From: Bacteroidia bacterium
GTDB taxonomy: Bacteria; Bacteroidota; Bacteroidia; CAIKAF01
Length of the DNA: 64,000 bases
Direction: 5' to 3'
Assembly (NCBI GenBank): GCA_030427255.1
Contig: JAUHWY010000003.1
Coordinates: forward strand, 1-64,000
Shown in pieces: positions 18,314-29,082 of this stretch. Numbering within the stretch: position 1 is the first letter of the stretch; each line of letters opens with the position of its first letter. The notes under the pieces were generated by a model. That model saw only the letters and a program-made list of their open reading frames with translations. It ran no database searches and had not been told where the DNA came from. The position numbers and the translations under genes are program-made.

Positions 18314-20410
18314 ATGAATCAATTGAAAAAGGTCACTTTGGGAGTGGCCGCTTTTTTTGCCGGGCAATTATTGTATGCACAGCAACCGGTATCTTGCCTT
18401 ACCTCAGAAATGGTGCAAGAGTCCTTTCAAAACGAAGCCCAATTGCAGCAGTTTTTAGGTGACTTTAATCAGTGGGTGGCGCAGTATCAAAACAGCTTGC
18501 AACAATCTCCCGAAAATGGAAATTATATAGTGCCTGTGGTTGTGCATGTAATCCACGATTACGGACAGGAGAATATTTCGGACGCTCAAATTGCAGATGC
18601 GCTCCGCATATTAAACGAAGATTTTAACCGGCTCAATCCCGATTGGAATACGGTAGTTCCCTCCTTTCAATCCAGAGTTGCTGATGTGGGTTTTGAATTT
18701 CGTCTGGCTCAAATTGACCCAAATGGAGACTGCACCAACGGCATTACCCGAACAGCTTCTACTTGGACTTATGACGCCCGTGACGAAGCCAAAAGCTTAA
18801 GTGGCTGGCCAAGAAACCGCTATTACAACATTTGGGTGGTACACAATATTGGCGACAGTGGCCCCGGAATTATTGGCGGATATGCTTATTTGCCGGGTTC
18901 GGCACCCAGTGCCTCAGTCGATGGAATTATTCTTGACCACCGCTATACAGGCAGCATTGAAGCCTCCAACGGCTCAAATTTTGCCGCACGCGTTATTACC
19001 CATGAAACCGGTCACTTTTTTGGTCTTTTGCACCCATGGGGATTTAGCGCCTGCGGGTCGAGTTGCGGCGATGATTTTGTAGCCGACGTTCCAACCACCT
19101 CAGGAGCTTGCAACAATTGCGTACTCGGACAAAACACCTGCAATTCCCTAGACAATGTAGAGAACTTTATGGACTATGCCCTTTGTGCCAAAATGTTTAC
19201 CGACGGGCAAGCCACCCGGATGCAAGCCGCCATTAATAGTAGTGCCGGCCAACGAATAAGCTTATGGCAACCGGCCAATTTAACAGCCACAGGAACCACC
19301 AACAATTTTTCGCAAGATTGTGCCCCAAAGGTCGACTTTTATGTAGAACGCTTTAGTGCATGCAAAGGCACCGGTTTGCTTTTGCGCGACAATACCTGGA
19401 ATGCCACACCCACTTCTTGGAATTGGACCATAACCAACGGCACTACCACCTACAACAGCACCGACCAAGACCCTTACATTACTTTCGATGAAGCAGGTTC
19501 CTACACCGTAACCTTAACGGTAAGTGCTCCCGGAGGAAACGGCACATTAACACGGAATCGGGTTATAACCATATATGAGGATATGCCCGACAACCAAAAT
19601 TGGATTTATTACGACACCTTCGATGATCAACCCCTTAGCTCAGGGCGCTGGACAGCTCCCTATTCTGAGGATGAAACCTACGGATGGTCGGAGGAAAGTC
19701 AAGTCTATTACACTTGGCCGGCATCTGTTAAGCTGTCTTCGTTTAATTCTCCTCCGGGCAAACGCTATAGTTTGGTTAGTCCTGCTTATGACTTTTCTGC
19801 CATAAACGGAGAATTGCATGTTCGCTTTAAATATGCCTACGCCAAGCGGTCGTCCAACAGCAACGACGAACTCAATATTTATATATCCAGCAACTGTGGA
19901 CTTACCTGGACATTGCGCAGAACCATCGATGCCAATGAGCTGGCCAGCGCCGGAGTGACCAACCAAGCATTTACGCCGGCTTCTACCCAAGAATGGAAAA
20001 GCGATTCCATAACCGGAAATTTGTTAGCCCCTTGGGCCAACCGCAACAATGTAAGGGTGCGTTTTGAATTTGTAACCGGAGGCGGGAACAATTTTTATTT
20101 AGACGACATCAATATTTCAGGGCCCACCAGCATAGAAGAGGCCGGCAGTCCTGCGGATATTGATTGGGAGGTATTTCCCAACCCGGCTCAGCACGTCTTG
20201 GAAACCGGGTTTTATTTGACTCAGCCGGCAGATGTTGAGTTGCACATGCTCGATGTAACAGGCCGAAGCCTTTGGAGCAAAAACTTAGGAAATCAAACTG
20301 GGCAAGTAAATACCCAAATCAACAGGCCGAACGGCTTAAGCTCCGGCATGTATTTGCTGCAATTGCGCGCCGGCTCCAGAGTTTTTTATCAAAGAATTGT
20401 TTGGCAATAA
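18314..20410 (+). CDS. Secreted M43 (pappalysin-like) zinc metalloprotease with PKD domain and T9SS sorting domain
   Basis: HETGHFFGLLHPW zinc motif; PKD region; C-terminal FPNPAQHVLETGFYLTQPADVELHMLDVTGRSLWSK...GMYLLQL. Confidence 0.93.
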   Translation: MNQLKKVTLGVAAFFAGQLLYAQQPVSCLTSEMVQESFQNEAQLQQFLGDFNQWVAQYQNSLQQSPENGNYIVPVVVHVIHDYGQENISDAQIADALRILNEDFNRLNPDWNTVVPSFQSRVADVGFEFRLAQIDPNGDCTNGITRTASTWTYDARDEAKSLSGWPRNRYYNIWVVHNIGDSGPGIIGGYAYLPGSAPSASVDGIILDHRYTGSIEASNGSNFAARVITHETGHFFGLLHPWGFSACGSSCGDDFVADVPTTSGACNNCVLGQNTCNSLDNVENFMDYALCAKMFTDGQATRMQAAINSSAGQRISLWQPANLTATGTTNNFSQDCAPKVDFYVERFSACKGTGLLLRDNTWNATPTSWNWTITNGTTTYNSTDQDPYITFDEAGSYTVTLTVSAPGGNGTLTRNRVITIYEDMPDNQNWIYYDTFDDQPLSSGRWTAPYSEDETYGWSEESQVYYTWPASVKLSSFNSPPGKRYSLVSPAYDFSAINGELHVRFKYAYAKRSSNSNDELNIYISSNCGLTWTLRRTIDANELASAGVTNQAFTPASTQEWKSDSITGNLLAPWANRNNVRVRFEFVTGGGNNFYLDDINISGPTSIEEAGSPADIDWEVFPNPAQHVLETGFYLTQPADVELHMLDVTGRSLWSKNLGNQTGQVNTQINRPNGLSSGMYLLQLRAGSRVFYQRIVWQ

Positions 20411-20820
20411 TGACCGGAAAAATTGAGCACTTAGGCATAGCCGTAGCCAATTTAGACGAAGCCGAGACGCTCTACACGGCCCTTTTGGGTACTGCACCCT
20501 ACAAGCGCGAAGAAGTTGCCTCAGAAGGCGTTCGCACCTCCTTTTTCATGACCGGAACCAACAAAATAGAACTGTTGGAGGCCAGCCACCCGGATTCACC
20601 GATTCACAAATTTGTGGAGAAAAAAGGCCAAGGCATTCACCATGTTGCCTTTCATGTGGAGGATATTGTTTCGGAAATGAAGCGGCTTAAGGATGCCGGT
20701 TTTGTTTTGTTGCACGAAACACCCAAAAAGGGAGCCGATAACAAGCTTATTTGTTTTGTGCATCCCAAAACTACCGGCGGAGTATTGATAGAACTGTGCC
20801 AGGATGACCCTGAACGCTGA
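20410..20820 (+). CDS. mce: Methylmalonyl-CoA epimerase
   Basis: MTGKIEHLGIAVANLDEAETLYTALLG...GQGIHHVAFHVEDI...GGVLIELCQ. Confidence 0.92.
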   Translation: MTGKIEHLGIAVANLDEAETLYTALLGTAPYKREEVASEGVRTSFFMTGTNKIELLEASHPDSPIHKFVEKKGQGIHHVAFHVEDIVSEMKRLKDAGFVLLHETPKKGADNKLICFVHPKTTGGVLIELCQDDPER

Positions 20821-21478
20821 ATTAGAAGCACTGGGACTGTTGGCCTTAGCCATTGCCCCCTGCGTTGCACTAGCCGCATTCATCCATTTTAAAGATAAGC
20901 TGGACAGAGAGCCTTGGTACATGCTCGTTATCTCCTTTGCCCTAGGCGCTTTTTCGTCTGCGCCTGTTTTAGTGTTGGAATATGGAGTGCAACAAAACCA
21001 GTGGTTTACAACAACTTTGGGCTCAGCATTTTTAGGCATTGCGCTTATTGAGGAAGGTCTTAAGTATCTGGTATTGCTATGGTATGCCTATCCCAAAACA
21101 GTATTTGACGAACCCTACGACGGCATAACCTATGCAGTGATGGTATCTATGGGTTTTGCCACTTTTGAAAACATAGCCTATGCCTTAAGGTTTGGAACAG
21201 AAACTACGCTTCTTCGCATGTTTACGGCTGTTCCAGCTCATGCCACCTTTGCTGTTCTGATGGGTTTTTACCTGGGGCTGGCAAAATTTTCGAGGGTGCC
21301 TATGGTATATTTGATTTCGGCATTGGTAGCCCCTGTTCTACTCCACGGATTCTACAACTATTTTTTAATGGTCAAGTGGTTCGAAGGTGTGTATTGGGGC
21401 GCCTTTATAAGTTTGGCCTTAGGCGTAGGATTTTCTTGGCGGGCCATTAGAATCCATCAAAAAACAACCTATAAATAG
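20804..21478 (+). CDS. PrsW family intramembrane metalloprotease
   Basis: FKDKLDREPWYMLVISFALGAFSS; ALIEEGLKYLV; FATFENIAYAL; VPAHATFAVLMG. Confidence 0.92.
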   Translation: MTLNAELEALGLLALAIAPCVALAAFIHFKDKLDREPWYMLVISFALGAFSSAPVLVLEYGVQQNQWFTTTLGSAFLGIALIEEGLKYLVLLWYAYPKTVFDEPYDGITYAVMVSMGFATFENIAYALRFGTETTLLRMFTAVPAHATFAVLMGFYLGLAKFSRVPMVYLISALVAPVLLHGFYNYFLMVKWFEGVYWGAFISLALGVGFSWRAIRIHQKTTYK

Positions 21479-21479
21479 C

Positions 21480-22457
21480 TTAGGCTAGCAAGGTATGTTG
21501 CCCACAAAGCAGCAAGTCTAGCCAAGCTTTATGCCATAGACTTTCGGCATTGGCCATTCGAGTGCCCCCGCACCAAAATGCTTGCATTACTTCTTGGCGT
21601 TGTTTGCTCAATAGCGCTTGTATCTGCTGCTCCAAGCCTTGGTCCTCGCTCTGCTTTTCGAAGGCCTCAGCAGCACTAAGAAGCAACTCAAAACTTTGGG
21701 CATGGCTTTGCATAAGTTGTTCCTTAAGACGAGCAAAATCCGGCTTAACGGATGCTAAGGAGGCGCTGCATTCCAAAAAGCACCGCAACATGCCCAACCA
21801 GGAAGCGCGCATGCAAAAAGAAGCAAAACCATTGAACGCTAAATCACCTAAAGGCCAACCAGGTGCTTTTCTCACCCCAACATTAAAGAACTGTTTTTCG
21901 TTCACACGTACTTGCTTGGCCTCAACTTCCCAACTTGAGGTCAAACGAAGGCCGGCATAGGGCCAATGCGCACGTTTAACCAATTCATGATCAGGCAGTA
22001 CGACCGATGTAATGGCGCCATTGGGAAGGTAAGCATTGAGGGTAAAGGAACTTGCATGTGCGGCCCCGGTGCACCAAGGCCATTGGCCCGACAACAACCA
22101 GTCATTTCCGTCTTTTATTAAGCTTCCCGAAGGTCTCCCACTGCCTCCCAACCAAGCCGTGTTTGGGCCAAACACTTCGGAGGCAAGTTCCGCTGAAAAA
22201 TCGGGACCAAAATAATTGGTGCCACTGCCTAAGTTAATGAGCCAACCCAAACTGCCTTGGTGCGCGGCAGCCTGTTCTAAAATGCTAAGCCCTTGGGGAA
22301 GATTGCACTGAAGGCCTCCAAGCGATTCGGGCACCCAAATTTTCAAGAGTTTGTGATGGAACAAGCTTTCGGTCCAAAGTTCGGGGAGATCGGAACATGC
22401 GTAGGCCTGTTCCGGATTCGGAAAATGAGTCTGCCAAAAAGAGGAATCCCATGCCAT
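21480..22457 (-). CDS. Acyl-CoA dehydrogenase-like protein
   Basis: LLKIWVPESLGGLQCNLPQGLSILEQAAAHQGSLGWLINLGSG...DWLLSGQWPWCTGAAHA. Confidence 0.7.
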   Translation of the reverse strand: MAWDSSFWQTHFPNPEQAYACSDLPELWTESLFHHKLLKIWVPESLGGLQCNLPQGLSILEQAAAHQGSLGWLINLGSGTNYFGPDFSAELASEVFGPNTAWLGGSGRPSGSLIKDGNDWLLSGQWPWCTGAAHASSFTLNAYLPNGAITSVVLPDHELVKRAHWPYAGLRLTSSWEVEAKQVRVNEKQFFNVGVRKAPGWPLGDLAFNGFASFCMRASWLGMLRCFLECSASLASVKPDFARLKEQLMQSHAQSFELLLSAAEAFEKQSEDQGLEQQIQALLSKQRQEVMQAFWCGGTRMANAESLWHKAWLDLLLCGQHTLLA

Positions 22458-22511
22458 GATGTACAAAGAAAGTAAAAGAGAGGAAAGGAGAGGAATTAGG
22501 TATTTTGGAAA

Positions 22512-22659
22512 AGCGCCCCGGACCGCAGGGAAAGCCCGGAGTACAGAGAGCCATGGCCGGTGGTAAGGCGGCAGCGGAGCGCATGCGAGCTCGCCGGCTT
22601 GCCTACCGGCCAGGCTTTCTGTACGAGGACTTGAACTAAGGGCCGGAAATGGCGCCCTA
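22512..22659 (-). repeat. GC-rich long-palindromic intergenic element, copy 4
   Basis: Minus strand TTAGGGCGCCATTTCCGGCCC..CAAGTCCTCGTACAGAAAGCC...GGCTCTCTGTACTCCGGGCTTTCCCTGCGGTCCGGGGCGC; begins at the stop codon of the HAD gene. Confidence 0.8.
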
Positions 22660-23289
22660 ATCCAACAACCCTTCGCGCAAAAGCAACTCTTTTAGCGTAT
22701 CGCCCTTGGTTAAATCGAGGTGTAGCCCTTTGATACCCACGGCAGATGCTCCTTTAGCGTTTTCGGGTAGATCATCTACAAAGACGGTGGTGATGGGGTC
22801 TAGCTTTTGCTCGTCCAAAATGAGCTGATAGCCTTCCGGGTCGGGCTTTCGGTGGCCAATGAGGTGGCTGTAATAGGCTTTTTGAAACAGAGATTCAAAA
22901 TCGAGCTCGGGATGCAATTGCTGCACCATGCTGCGGTAGGTTTGGTAGTGCCAATCGTTGATATTGGACCATAAATACAAGCGGTATCGCTGCTTTAATT
23001 GACGCAAAAGCGGCAAGGTATCGGGCCAAATACCATCGAGTATGGAGTCCCAAGCGTGTCGAATTTGTTGTTCAGAAACCCCATTAGGCGCCATGGCCAG
23101 CATTTCATGGGCGAAGGCTTGTCCGTCGATTTGGCCTCTTTCGAATCGGTACAAGATATTGTTCGGTCCGGGTTCAAAAAATACATCTTTTAATCCATGC
23201 ATACCCAAGGCACGAAAATTGTTTCCGACCGCTTCATAATTGGTTTTGAGCAAAACGCCGCCCAAATCAAGAATCACATTTTGAATCAT
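22657..23289 (-). CDS. HAD family hydrolase (HAD-IA)
   Basis: MIQNVILDLGGVLLKTNYEAV; YLWSNIND; GHRKPDPEGYQLIL; VFVDDLPENAKGA. Confidence 0.92.
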   Translation of the reverse strand: MIQNVILDLGGVLLKTNYEAVGNNFRALGMHGLKDVFFEPGPNNILYRFERGQIDGQAFAHEMLAMAPNGVSEQQIRHAWDSILDGIWPDTLPLLRQLKQRYRLYLWSNINDWHYQTYRSMVQQLHPELDFESLFQKAYYSHLIGHRKPDPEGYQLILDEQKLDPITTVFVDDLPENAKGASAVGIKGLHLDLTKGDTLKELLLREGLLD

Positions 23290-23472
23290 GGCCCAAAAAT
23301 ACGCTTCCGATGTAAAGGAAATGTAAGAATAAGGGCAAGGATTAGCGTTAGCAGACCAGTGTGAAGCGCAAAGGCTTTGGCAAATTGGGGGGGAAAGCCT
23401 ACTTTTGCGCCCTTGTAGTTTTGGTTTTTTAACGCTTAAACTCAGAAAAAACATTCATTTAATGACATACGC

Positions 23473-25683
23473 ATGAAAGACCTGTTGCTTTATTTGGTGC
23501 CCGGCCTAGGCTTGATTGGCTTATTGGTAATGGCTGTAAAATACGCCTGGGTGAACCGGCAAGATGCCGGCGACGAAAACATGCAGCGGCTTGCCGGTTA
23601 TATAGCCAAAGGCGCCATTGCTTTTTTGCGCGCAGAATGGAAAATTCTAACCTACTTCGCCATCATTGCCGGCATTTTGTTGGCTTGGTCAGGCACCTTG
23701 GTAGAAAACTCAAGTCCCATTATTGCCGTTTCTTTTTTGATTGGCGCCGTATTTTCTGCCCTGGCAGGGTATATTGGCATGAAGGTGGCCACATTGGCCA
23801 ATGTGCGCACCACCCAAGCGGCACGAACCTCTTTGGCGCGTGCCCTTAAAGTGAGTTTTACCGGGGGTACGGTAATGGGTTTGGGCGTAGCCGGTCTTGC
23901 GGTTCTTGGCCTTGGAAGCCTTTTTATTGTTTTTTATCAGTTGTATGTGGTGGCCCAAGGCGGCAGCTCCAGTGGCTTAGAAATGGAGAAAGCCTTGGAA
24001 GTGTTGGCAGGCTTTTCTTTGGGTGCTGAATCCATTGCCCTGTTTGCCCGTGTTGGCGGCGGTATTTATACCAAAGCAGCAGATGTAGGGGCCGACTTGG
24101 TTGGAAAGGTAGAGGCAGGCATTCCTGAAGATGATGTGCGCAACCCCGCCACCATTGCCGATAATGTAGGCGACAACGTAGGCGATGTAGCCGGTATGGG
24201 TGCCGACTTGTTCGGTTCCTATGTAGCCACCATTTTGGCTACCATGGTTTTGGGGCGTGAAGTAGTGGTTTCCGATCAATTCGATGGTTTATCTCCGATT
24301 TTACTTCCTATGGTGATTGCCGGCATGGGCTTGATCTTTTCCATTTTGGGAACCATGATGGTTCGAGTGTCTAAAGAAACCGACAGTGTTCAAAAAGCAT
24401 TGAACATAGGAAACTGGGCATCCATCATTTTAACGGTAGTAGCCTCTTATTTCTTAATTAACTATTTAATGCCCGAAGGCACCATGAGCTTGCGCGGATT
24501 TGAGTTTACCCGCAATGGCGTATTCGGAGCCGTTGTGGTTGGATTGATTGTAGGGGCGCTTATGAGCATCATTACCGAGTTTTACACGGCCATGGGTCGA
24601 CGTCCGGTCATGAGCATTGTAAAACAATCGTCTACGGGCCATGCGACCAACATCATTGGAGGTTTGGCCGTAGGTATGGAGTCCACAGTAGTTCCCATTT
24701 TGGTATTGGCTGCGGGTATTTATGGTTCTTTTGAGTTGGCAGGCTTGTATGGAGTTGCGATTGCAGCTGCGGGCATGATGGCCACCACGGCCATGCAATT
24801 GGCCATTGACGCTTTTGGACCCATTGCCGATAACGCAGGGGGCATTGCCGAAATGAGTGGTTTGCCCAGCGAAGTGCGCGAGCGTACCGACAACTTGGAC
24901 GCTGTTGGAAACACCACGGCCGCCACCGGAAAAGGTTTTGCCATTGCCTCGGCTGCACTAACGGCTTTGGCATTGTTTGCGGCTTATGTAGGTATTGCAG
25001 GCATTGACTCCATAGACATTTACAAGGCGGATGTATTGGCCGGCTTGTTTGTAGGTGCCATGATTCCATTTATTTTCTCTGCCTTGGCTATTGCCGCCGT
25101 AGGTAGAGCTGCTATGGATATGGTGAACGAAGTGCGTCGCCAGTTTAAAGAGATTCCCGGTATTATGGAGCATAAAGCTACGCCGGAGTACGAGAAGTGT
25201 GTAGAAATCTCTACCCGCGCCAGCCTCCGTGAAATGGTGGCTCCAGGTGCCATTGCCTTGGTTGTACCCATTTTGGTAGGCTTTTTGTTTGGCCCCGAGG
25301 TGTTGGGCGGTTTGTTGGCCGGCGTAACCGTGAGCGGAGTGCTTATGGGTATGTTCCAAAACAATGCCGGAGGCGCTTGGGACAATGCCAAAAAGAGCTT
25401 TGAAAAAGGCGTAGACATTGATGGCGAAACCTATTATAAAGGCTCCGAGCCGCACAAGGCTGCCGTAACAGGTGACACGGTTGGAGACCCATTTAAGGAC
25501 ACCTCCGGCCCATCCATGAACATTTTGATTAAGCTAATGTCTATTGTTTCCTTGGTGATTGCCCCGCACATTCGAGTGGGCGAAGGACACAGCCACAGCG
25601 CTGCCCCTTCCGAAAGCCAAGAGATACACGCTCAGGTCCAAGAACAAGCGGTCGAAGCGCAGACCTACAGGATGAGCCATTGA
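23473..25683 (+). CDS. hppA: Membrane-bound ion-translocating pyrophosphatase
   Basis: [81 protein letters not shown]. Confidence 0.97.
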   Translation: MKDLLLYLVPGLGLIGLLVMAVKYAWVNRQDAGDENMQRLAGYIAKGAIAFLRAEWKILTYFAIIAGILLAWSGTLVENSSPIIAVSFLIGAVFSALAGYIGMKVATLANVRTTQAARTSLARALKVSFTGGTVMGLGVAGLAVLGLGSLFIVFYQLYVVAQGGSSSGLEMEKALEVLAGFSLGAESIALFARVGGGIYTKAADVGADLVGKVEAGIPEDDVRNPATIADNVGDNVGDVAGMGADLFGSYVATILATMVLGREVVVSDQFDGLSPILLPMVIAGMGLIFSILGTMMVRVSKETDSVQKALNIGNWASIILTVVASYFLINYLMPEGTMSLRGFEFTRNGVFGAVVVGLIVGALMSIITEFYTAMGRRPVMSIVKQSSTGHATNIIGGLAVGMESTVVPILVLAAGIYGSFELAGLYGVAIAAAGMMATTAMQLAIDAFGPIADNAGGIAEMSGLPSEVRERTDNLDAVGNTTAATGKGFAIASAALTALALFAAYVGIAGIDSIDIYKADVLAGLFVGAMIPFIFSALAIAAVGRAAMDMVNEVRRQFKEIPGIMEHKATPEYEKCVEISTRASLREMVAPGAIALVVPILVGFLFGPEVLGGLLAGVTVSGVLMGMFQNNAGGAWDNAKKSFEKGVDIDGETYYKGSEPHKAAVTGDTVGDPFKDTSGPSMNILIKLMSIVSLVIAPHIRVGEGHSHSAAPSESQEIHAQVQEQAVEAQTYRMSH

Positions 25684-25696
25684 GTAAGAAAATCAT

Positions 25697-25731
25697 AAAA
25701 AAAGCCGCAGAATTTACTGCGGCTTTTTTTT
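25697..25731 (+). terminator. Rho-independent terminator downstream of hppA
   Basis: AAAAAAAGCCGCAG-AATTTA-CTGCGGCTTTTTTT. Confidence 0.88.
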
Positions 25732-25773
25732 ATGCTACTTTTGCAAACCCCAACTAAGGCCCCTTTTTCCAAT

Positions 25774-26724
25774 ATGCATATTTGTTCTGCTGCCGGTTAC
25801 ACTCCTTCTCGGGTTCTTGATAATGCCTTTTTTCAACAAGTGGCAGGTTTAGAGCCGGAATGGATTAAAGAACGCACAGGAATGGAAACCCGCCATATTG
25901 CAGCAGAAGGCGAAAACACCAATACCATGGGCATTAAAGCCGTGGAAGCCTTGCTCCCACAGCTGCCTTTTGATGCCGAGGAGATTGATTTAATTGTCGG
26001 GGCAAGTTATACGCCCTACGATACCATCTTTTCCCTGGCCCATGCCGTTCAACACCATTTGGACATTCCAGACATTCAGGTATTGAACGTATCTACCGCT
26101 TGTTCCTCCTTATTAAATGCCCTTGAAGTGGCAGAAGCTTACATGGCCATGGGTAAAAGCAAAAAAGCGCTTGTAGTATCTGCGGAACACAATACCGCCT
26201 ATGCGCATTTTCGCGATAAAGCCTCGGGACATTTGTGGGGCGACGGAGCAGTGGCCTTGGCCCTGTCATCAGAAGCCTTAACACCCAAAGACCATAAGGT
26301 GTTGTCCATAAAAACAGGTGGTGCCGCAACAGCAGGAAAAGCAAGCCAAGGGGTACTCTTAAGACCCTGGGATGGCGGCCTGTTCATGCCCAATGGAAGG
26401 GATGTATTCTTGCATGCCATTTCCTATATGAGCAGCATTAGCAAAGAAATATTGGACGATAACGGCTTCACAGTCGCTGACTTAACGGCCTTTATACCCC
26501 ACCAAGCCAACATGCGCATTAGCCGAAATGTAGCCAAAGAATTGGACTTACCCTTAGAAAAGTTGGTAAGCAATGTAGACCGACTTGGAAACACAGGAAA
26601 TGCAGGCTGTGGTATTGCTTATGCCAAAATTTGGGAATCCCTTCCCAAAGATGGTTTGGTGTTGATGTCTGTTTTTGGAGGTGGCTACTCTTACGGAGCC
26701 ATGCTGTGCAAAGTGGGAGCCTAA
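25774..26724 (+). CDS. 3-oxoacyl-ACP synthase III (FabH-like) family protein
   Basis: EWIKERTGMETRHIA; NVSTACSSLLNALEVA; IPHQANMRI; LGNTGNAG. Confidence 0.9.
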   Translation: MHICSAAGYTPSRVLDNAFFQQVAGLEPEWIKERTGMETRHIAAEGENTNTMGIKAVEALLPQLPFDAEEIDLIVGASYTPYDTIFSLAHAVQHHLDIPDIQVLNVSTACSSLLNALEVAEAYMAMGKSKKALVVSAEHNTAYAHFRDKASGHLWGDGAVALALSSEALTPKDHKVLSIKTGGAATAGKASQGVLLRPWDGGLFMPNGRDVFLHAISYMSSISKEILDDNGFTVADLTAFIPHQANMRISRNVAKELDLPLEKLVSNVDRLGNTGNAGCGIAYAKIWESLPKDGLVLMSVFGGGYSYGAMLCKVGA

Positions 26725-26730
26725 CTTTTG

Positions 26731-27189
26731 CTACTCTGTTTCGGAAAGCACCAGATCCATGTTTCCTTCGGAAATGCTAATGGAGTCTCCACCCAAATTA
26801 AATGCCGTTAAGCTAAAGGTAGCCTTCATGCTTCCGCGTGTGCCACCATCGGGCATAGTAAGTTCAGAAATAGTCATTTGTCCGGGACGAGTGGAACGCA
26901 CAAAAAAGCCCGTTGCCATATCCTCTCCAAATAAAAAGGAATTGTTGATGGAATCCAAGGCATACTCACCGGCGGGATCATAATTGCTTAGCGAAAAAGC
27001 CATGGGCCTAAAGGTTCTGCTTTCACCATTAATAATGAGCCGCCCGGAGTTTGCCACCAAAGCACGAGTAAACGAATCGCTTTCCCATAGTTGGCCATCT
27101 ACAATAGCTGTAATAGCGCTGCTTTCGTTATCGCAACTGCTGTGGAGACCCAAACCTAGGAGGCAAGCCATCAAAATCTTATTTCTCAT
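26731..27189 (-). CDS. Lipoprotein of unknown function (paralogue of 27259 gene)
   Basis: MRNKILMACLLGLGLHSSCDNESS lipobox; IVDGQLWESDSFTRALVANSGRLIINGES. Confidence 0.7.
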   Translation of the reverse strand: MRNKILMACLLGLGLHSSCDNESSAITAIVDGQLWESDSFTRALVANSGRLIINGESRTFRPMAFSLSNYDPAGEYALDSINNSFLFGEDMATGFFVRSTRPGQMTISELTMPDGGTRGSMKATFSLTAFNLGGDSISISEGNMDLVLSETE

Positions 27190-27199
27190 GCTTCTAAAA

Positions 27200-27241
27200 T
27201 AAAAAAACGGAGGAAGCCACACTAGACTTCCTCCGTTTTAT
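27200..27241. terminator. Terminator-like hairpin between the two lipoprotein genes
   Basis: AAAAAAACGGAGGAAG-CCACACTAGA-CTTCCTCCGTTTTA. Confidence 0.85.
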
Positions 27242-27258
27242 TTCAAACATAGATCGTG

Positions 27259-27732
27259 TTATTCTACATAACTAAGGTCAAACTTACCTTCGGTAATTTC
27301 TACCTCATCCTGCATGCCGGGGACTCTGGCAGTGAGGGCAAAGCTTCCTTTTACCGTACGGCTGGCGGCATTAAGGCTGCTAATGGTATAATTGCCGCTG
27401 CCGGGAAAACTGTTGTATGCCAAACCTATGCTATTGGTGTAGATGAAATTGTTGAAGTCATCATCAAAAGCAAACGTGCCAAGGGCCAAATGCTCTACAT
27501 CAATGGTTACGGTAGACCCCGAAGTAAAACCCTCTTCCATACCTGAAATGGTTAAGCCTGTTGAGGTATCCCCGGCCGCAAATAATGAAAGGTTGGAGGG
27601 ATTCCATAGCTTCCCATCCACTTTCATAGAAAAACTGGGGTTGGGGACCGGTTGATTGTCGTTGTTGTCCTCATCGTCCGAGCAGGCAACAAGCCCTGCC
27701 ATCAAAAGAATTAGCAAACTAAAGCGTTTCAT
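27259..27732 (-). CDS. Lipoprotein of unknown function
   Basis: MKRFSLLILLMAGLVACSDDEDNND lipobox; MKVDGKLWNPSNLSLFAAGDTSTGLTISG. Confidence 0.7.
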   Translation of the reverse strand: MKRFSLLILLMAGLVACSDDEDNNDNQPVPNPSFSMKVDGKLWNPSNLSLFAAGDTSTGLTISGMEEGFTSGSTVTIDVEHLALGTFAFDDDFNNFIYTNSIGLAYNSFPGSGNYTISSLNAASRTVKGSFALTARVPGMQDEVEITEGKFDLSYVE

Positions 27733-27860
27733 TGTTTTGTGTTTTGGCCTAGCTAAATCAAATGGAATGCCAAATTTTATCAAAACGCATGCAGAACATA
27801 CATTTTTTAAAAAAATAAAGCGAAATACCTTAAGCGCAGGTCAAAAACAAACCCGAAGCT

Positions 27861-29039
27861 TTATACAAAAGCATTAAAGCCCGTAACGTCAAGCCCGGTA
27901 ATCAACAAATGGATATCGTGGGTACCTTCGTAGGTTACCACCGATTCCAAATTCATCATATGGCGCATAATGCTGTACTCTCCGGTGATTCCCATACCCC
28001 CAAGAATTTGTCGGGCCTCGCGTGCCGTCTCTAAAGCCACCATTACATTGTTGCGCTTTGCCATAGAAATTTGCGCAGGTGTTGCCCTATTCTCGTTCTT
28101 CAACACACCCAAACGCCAAACCAAAAGCTGGCCTTTGGTGATTTCGGTAATCATTTCGGCAAGCTTCTTCTGTTGCAATTGAAAGGCGCCAATGGGCTTG
28201 CCAAATTGCTTGCGTTCTTGGCTATAACGCAAGGCCGTATCGTAGCAATCGAGCGCTGCACCCAAAGCTCCCCAAGCAATGCCATAGCGGGCACTGTTCA
28301 AACAAGAAAGAGGTCCTTTTAGTCCTTCTACACCGGGTAGGATATTGGACTTGGGAACTTTTACATTATCGAATACCAATTCGCCGGTAGCGGAAGCTCT
28401 CAAAGACCACTTTCCATGGGTTTCAGGGGTTGAAAAACCTTCCATGCCCCGCTCTACGATTAAGCCTTGGATTTTTCCGGCCTCATTCTTGGCCCATACC
28501 ACAGCAATGTCGCAAAAGGGTGCGTTTGAAATCCACATTTTAGATCCATTGAGCACCACATGGTCTCCGGCATCTTTAAAGTGGGTTGTCATGCTTCCGG
28601 GATCTGAGCCATGGTTGGGCTCGGTTAGGCCAAAGGCTCCCATAAAATCGCCCGTGGCCAATTTGGGCAAATACTTTTTCTTCTGCTCCTCAGAACCAAA
28701 GCTAAAAATAGGATACATGACCAAACTGGACTGAACCGATGCGGTAGAGCGTATGCCGGAATCTCCGCGCTCCAGCTCTTGCATAATGATTCCATAGGAA
28801 ATTTGATCCAGGCCTTGACCGCCATACTCGGCAGGAATATAGGGGCCAAAGGCGCCCACCTCTGCCAAACCTTTTAGGAGTTGCTTTGGAAAGCTTGCCT
28901 CTTGGGCATGCGTTTCAATAATGGGCGAAACTTCTTTTTTCACAAAGGACCGAACGGTATCTCGGATGAGTTTGTGCTCTTCGGTCAACAGTTCATCCAC
29001 TCCGTAATAATCGTGGTGCTGGTATTTGTCCTGGTACAT
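27861..29039 (-). CDS. Acyl-CoA dehydrogenase, glutaryl-CoA dehydrogenase-like
   Basis: GPYIPAEYGGQGLDQISYGIIMQELERGDSGIRSTASVQSSLVM; GAFGLTEPNHGSDPGSM; YEGTHDIHLLITG. Confidence 0.92.
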   Translation of the reverse strand: MYQDKYQHHDYYGVDELLTEEHKLIRDTVRSFVKKEVSPIIETHAQEASFPKQLLKGLAEVGAFGPYIPAEYGGQGLDQISYGIIMQELERGDSGIRSTASVQSSLVMYPIFSFGSEEQKKKYLPKLATGDFMGAFGLTEPNHGSDPGSMTTHFKDAGDHVVLNGSKMWISNAPFCDIAVVWAKNEAGKIQGLIVERGMEGFSTPETHGKWSLRASATGELVFDNVKVPKSNILPGVEGLKGPLSCLNSARYGIAWGALGAALDCYDTALRYSQERKQFGKPIGAFQLQQKKLAEMITEITKGQLLVWRLGVLKNENRATPAQISMAKRNNVMVALETAREARQILGGMGITGEYSIMRHMMNLESVVTYEGTHDIHLLITGLDVTGFNAFV

Positions 29040-29082
29040 GTGCTTGACTTTGACTATCTAATACAGAAATCCGCTGCTTTGT

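Noticed and set aside
24466-25455. Several antisense ORFs inside hppA (up to 165 aa)
   Set aside because: Shadow ORFs of a strongly conserved gene; no recognisable domains.
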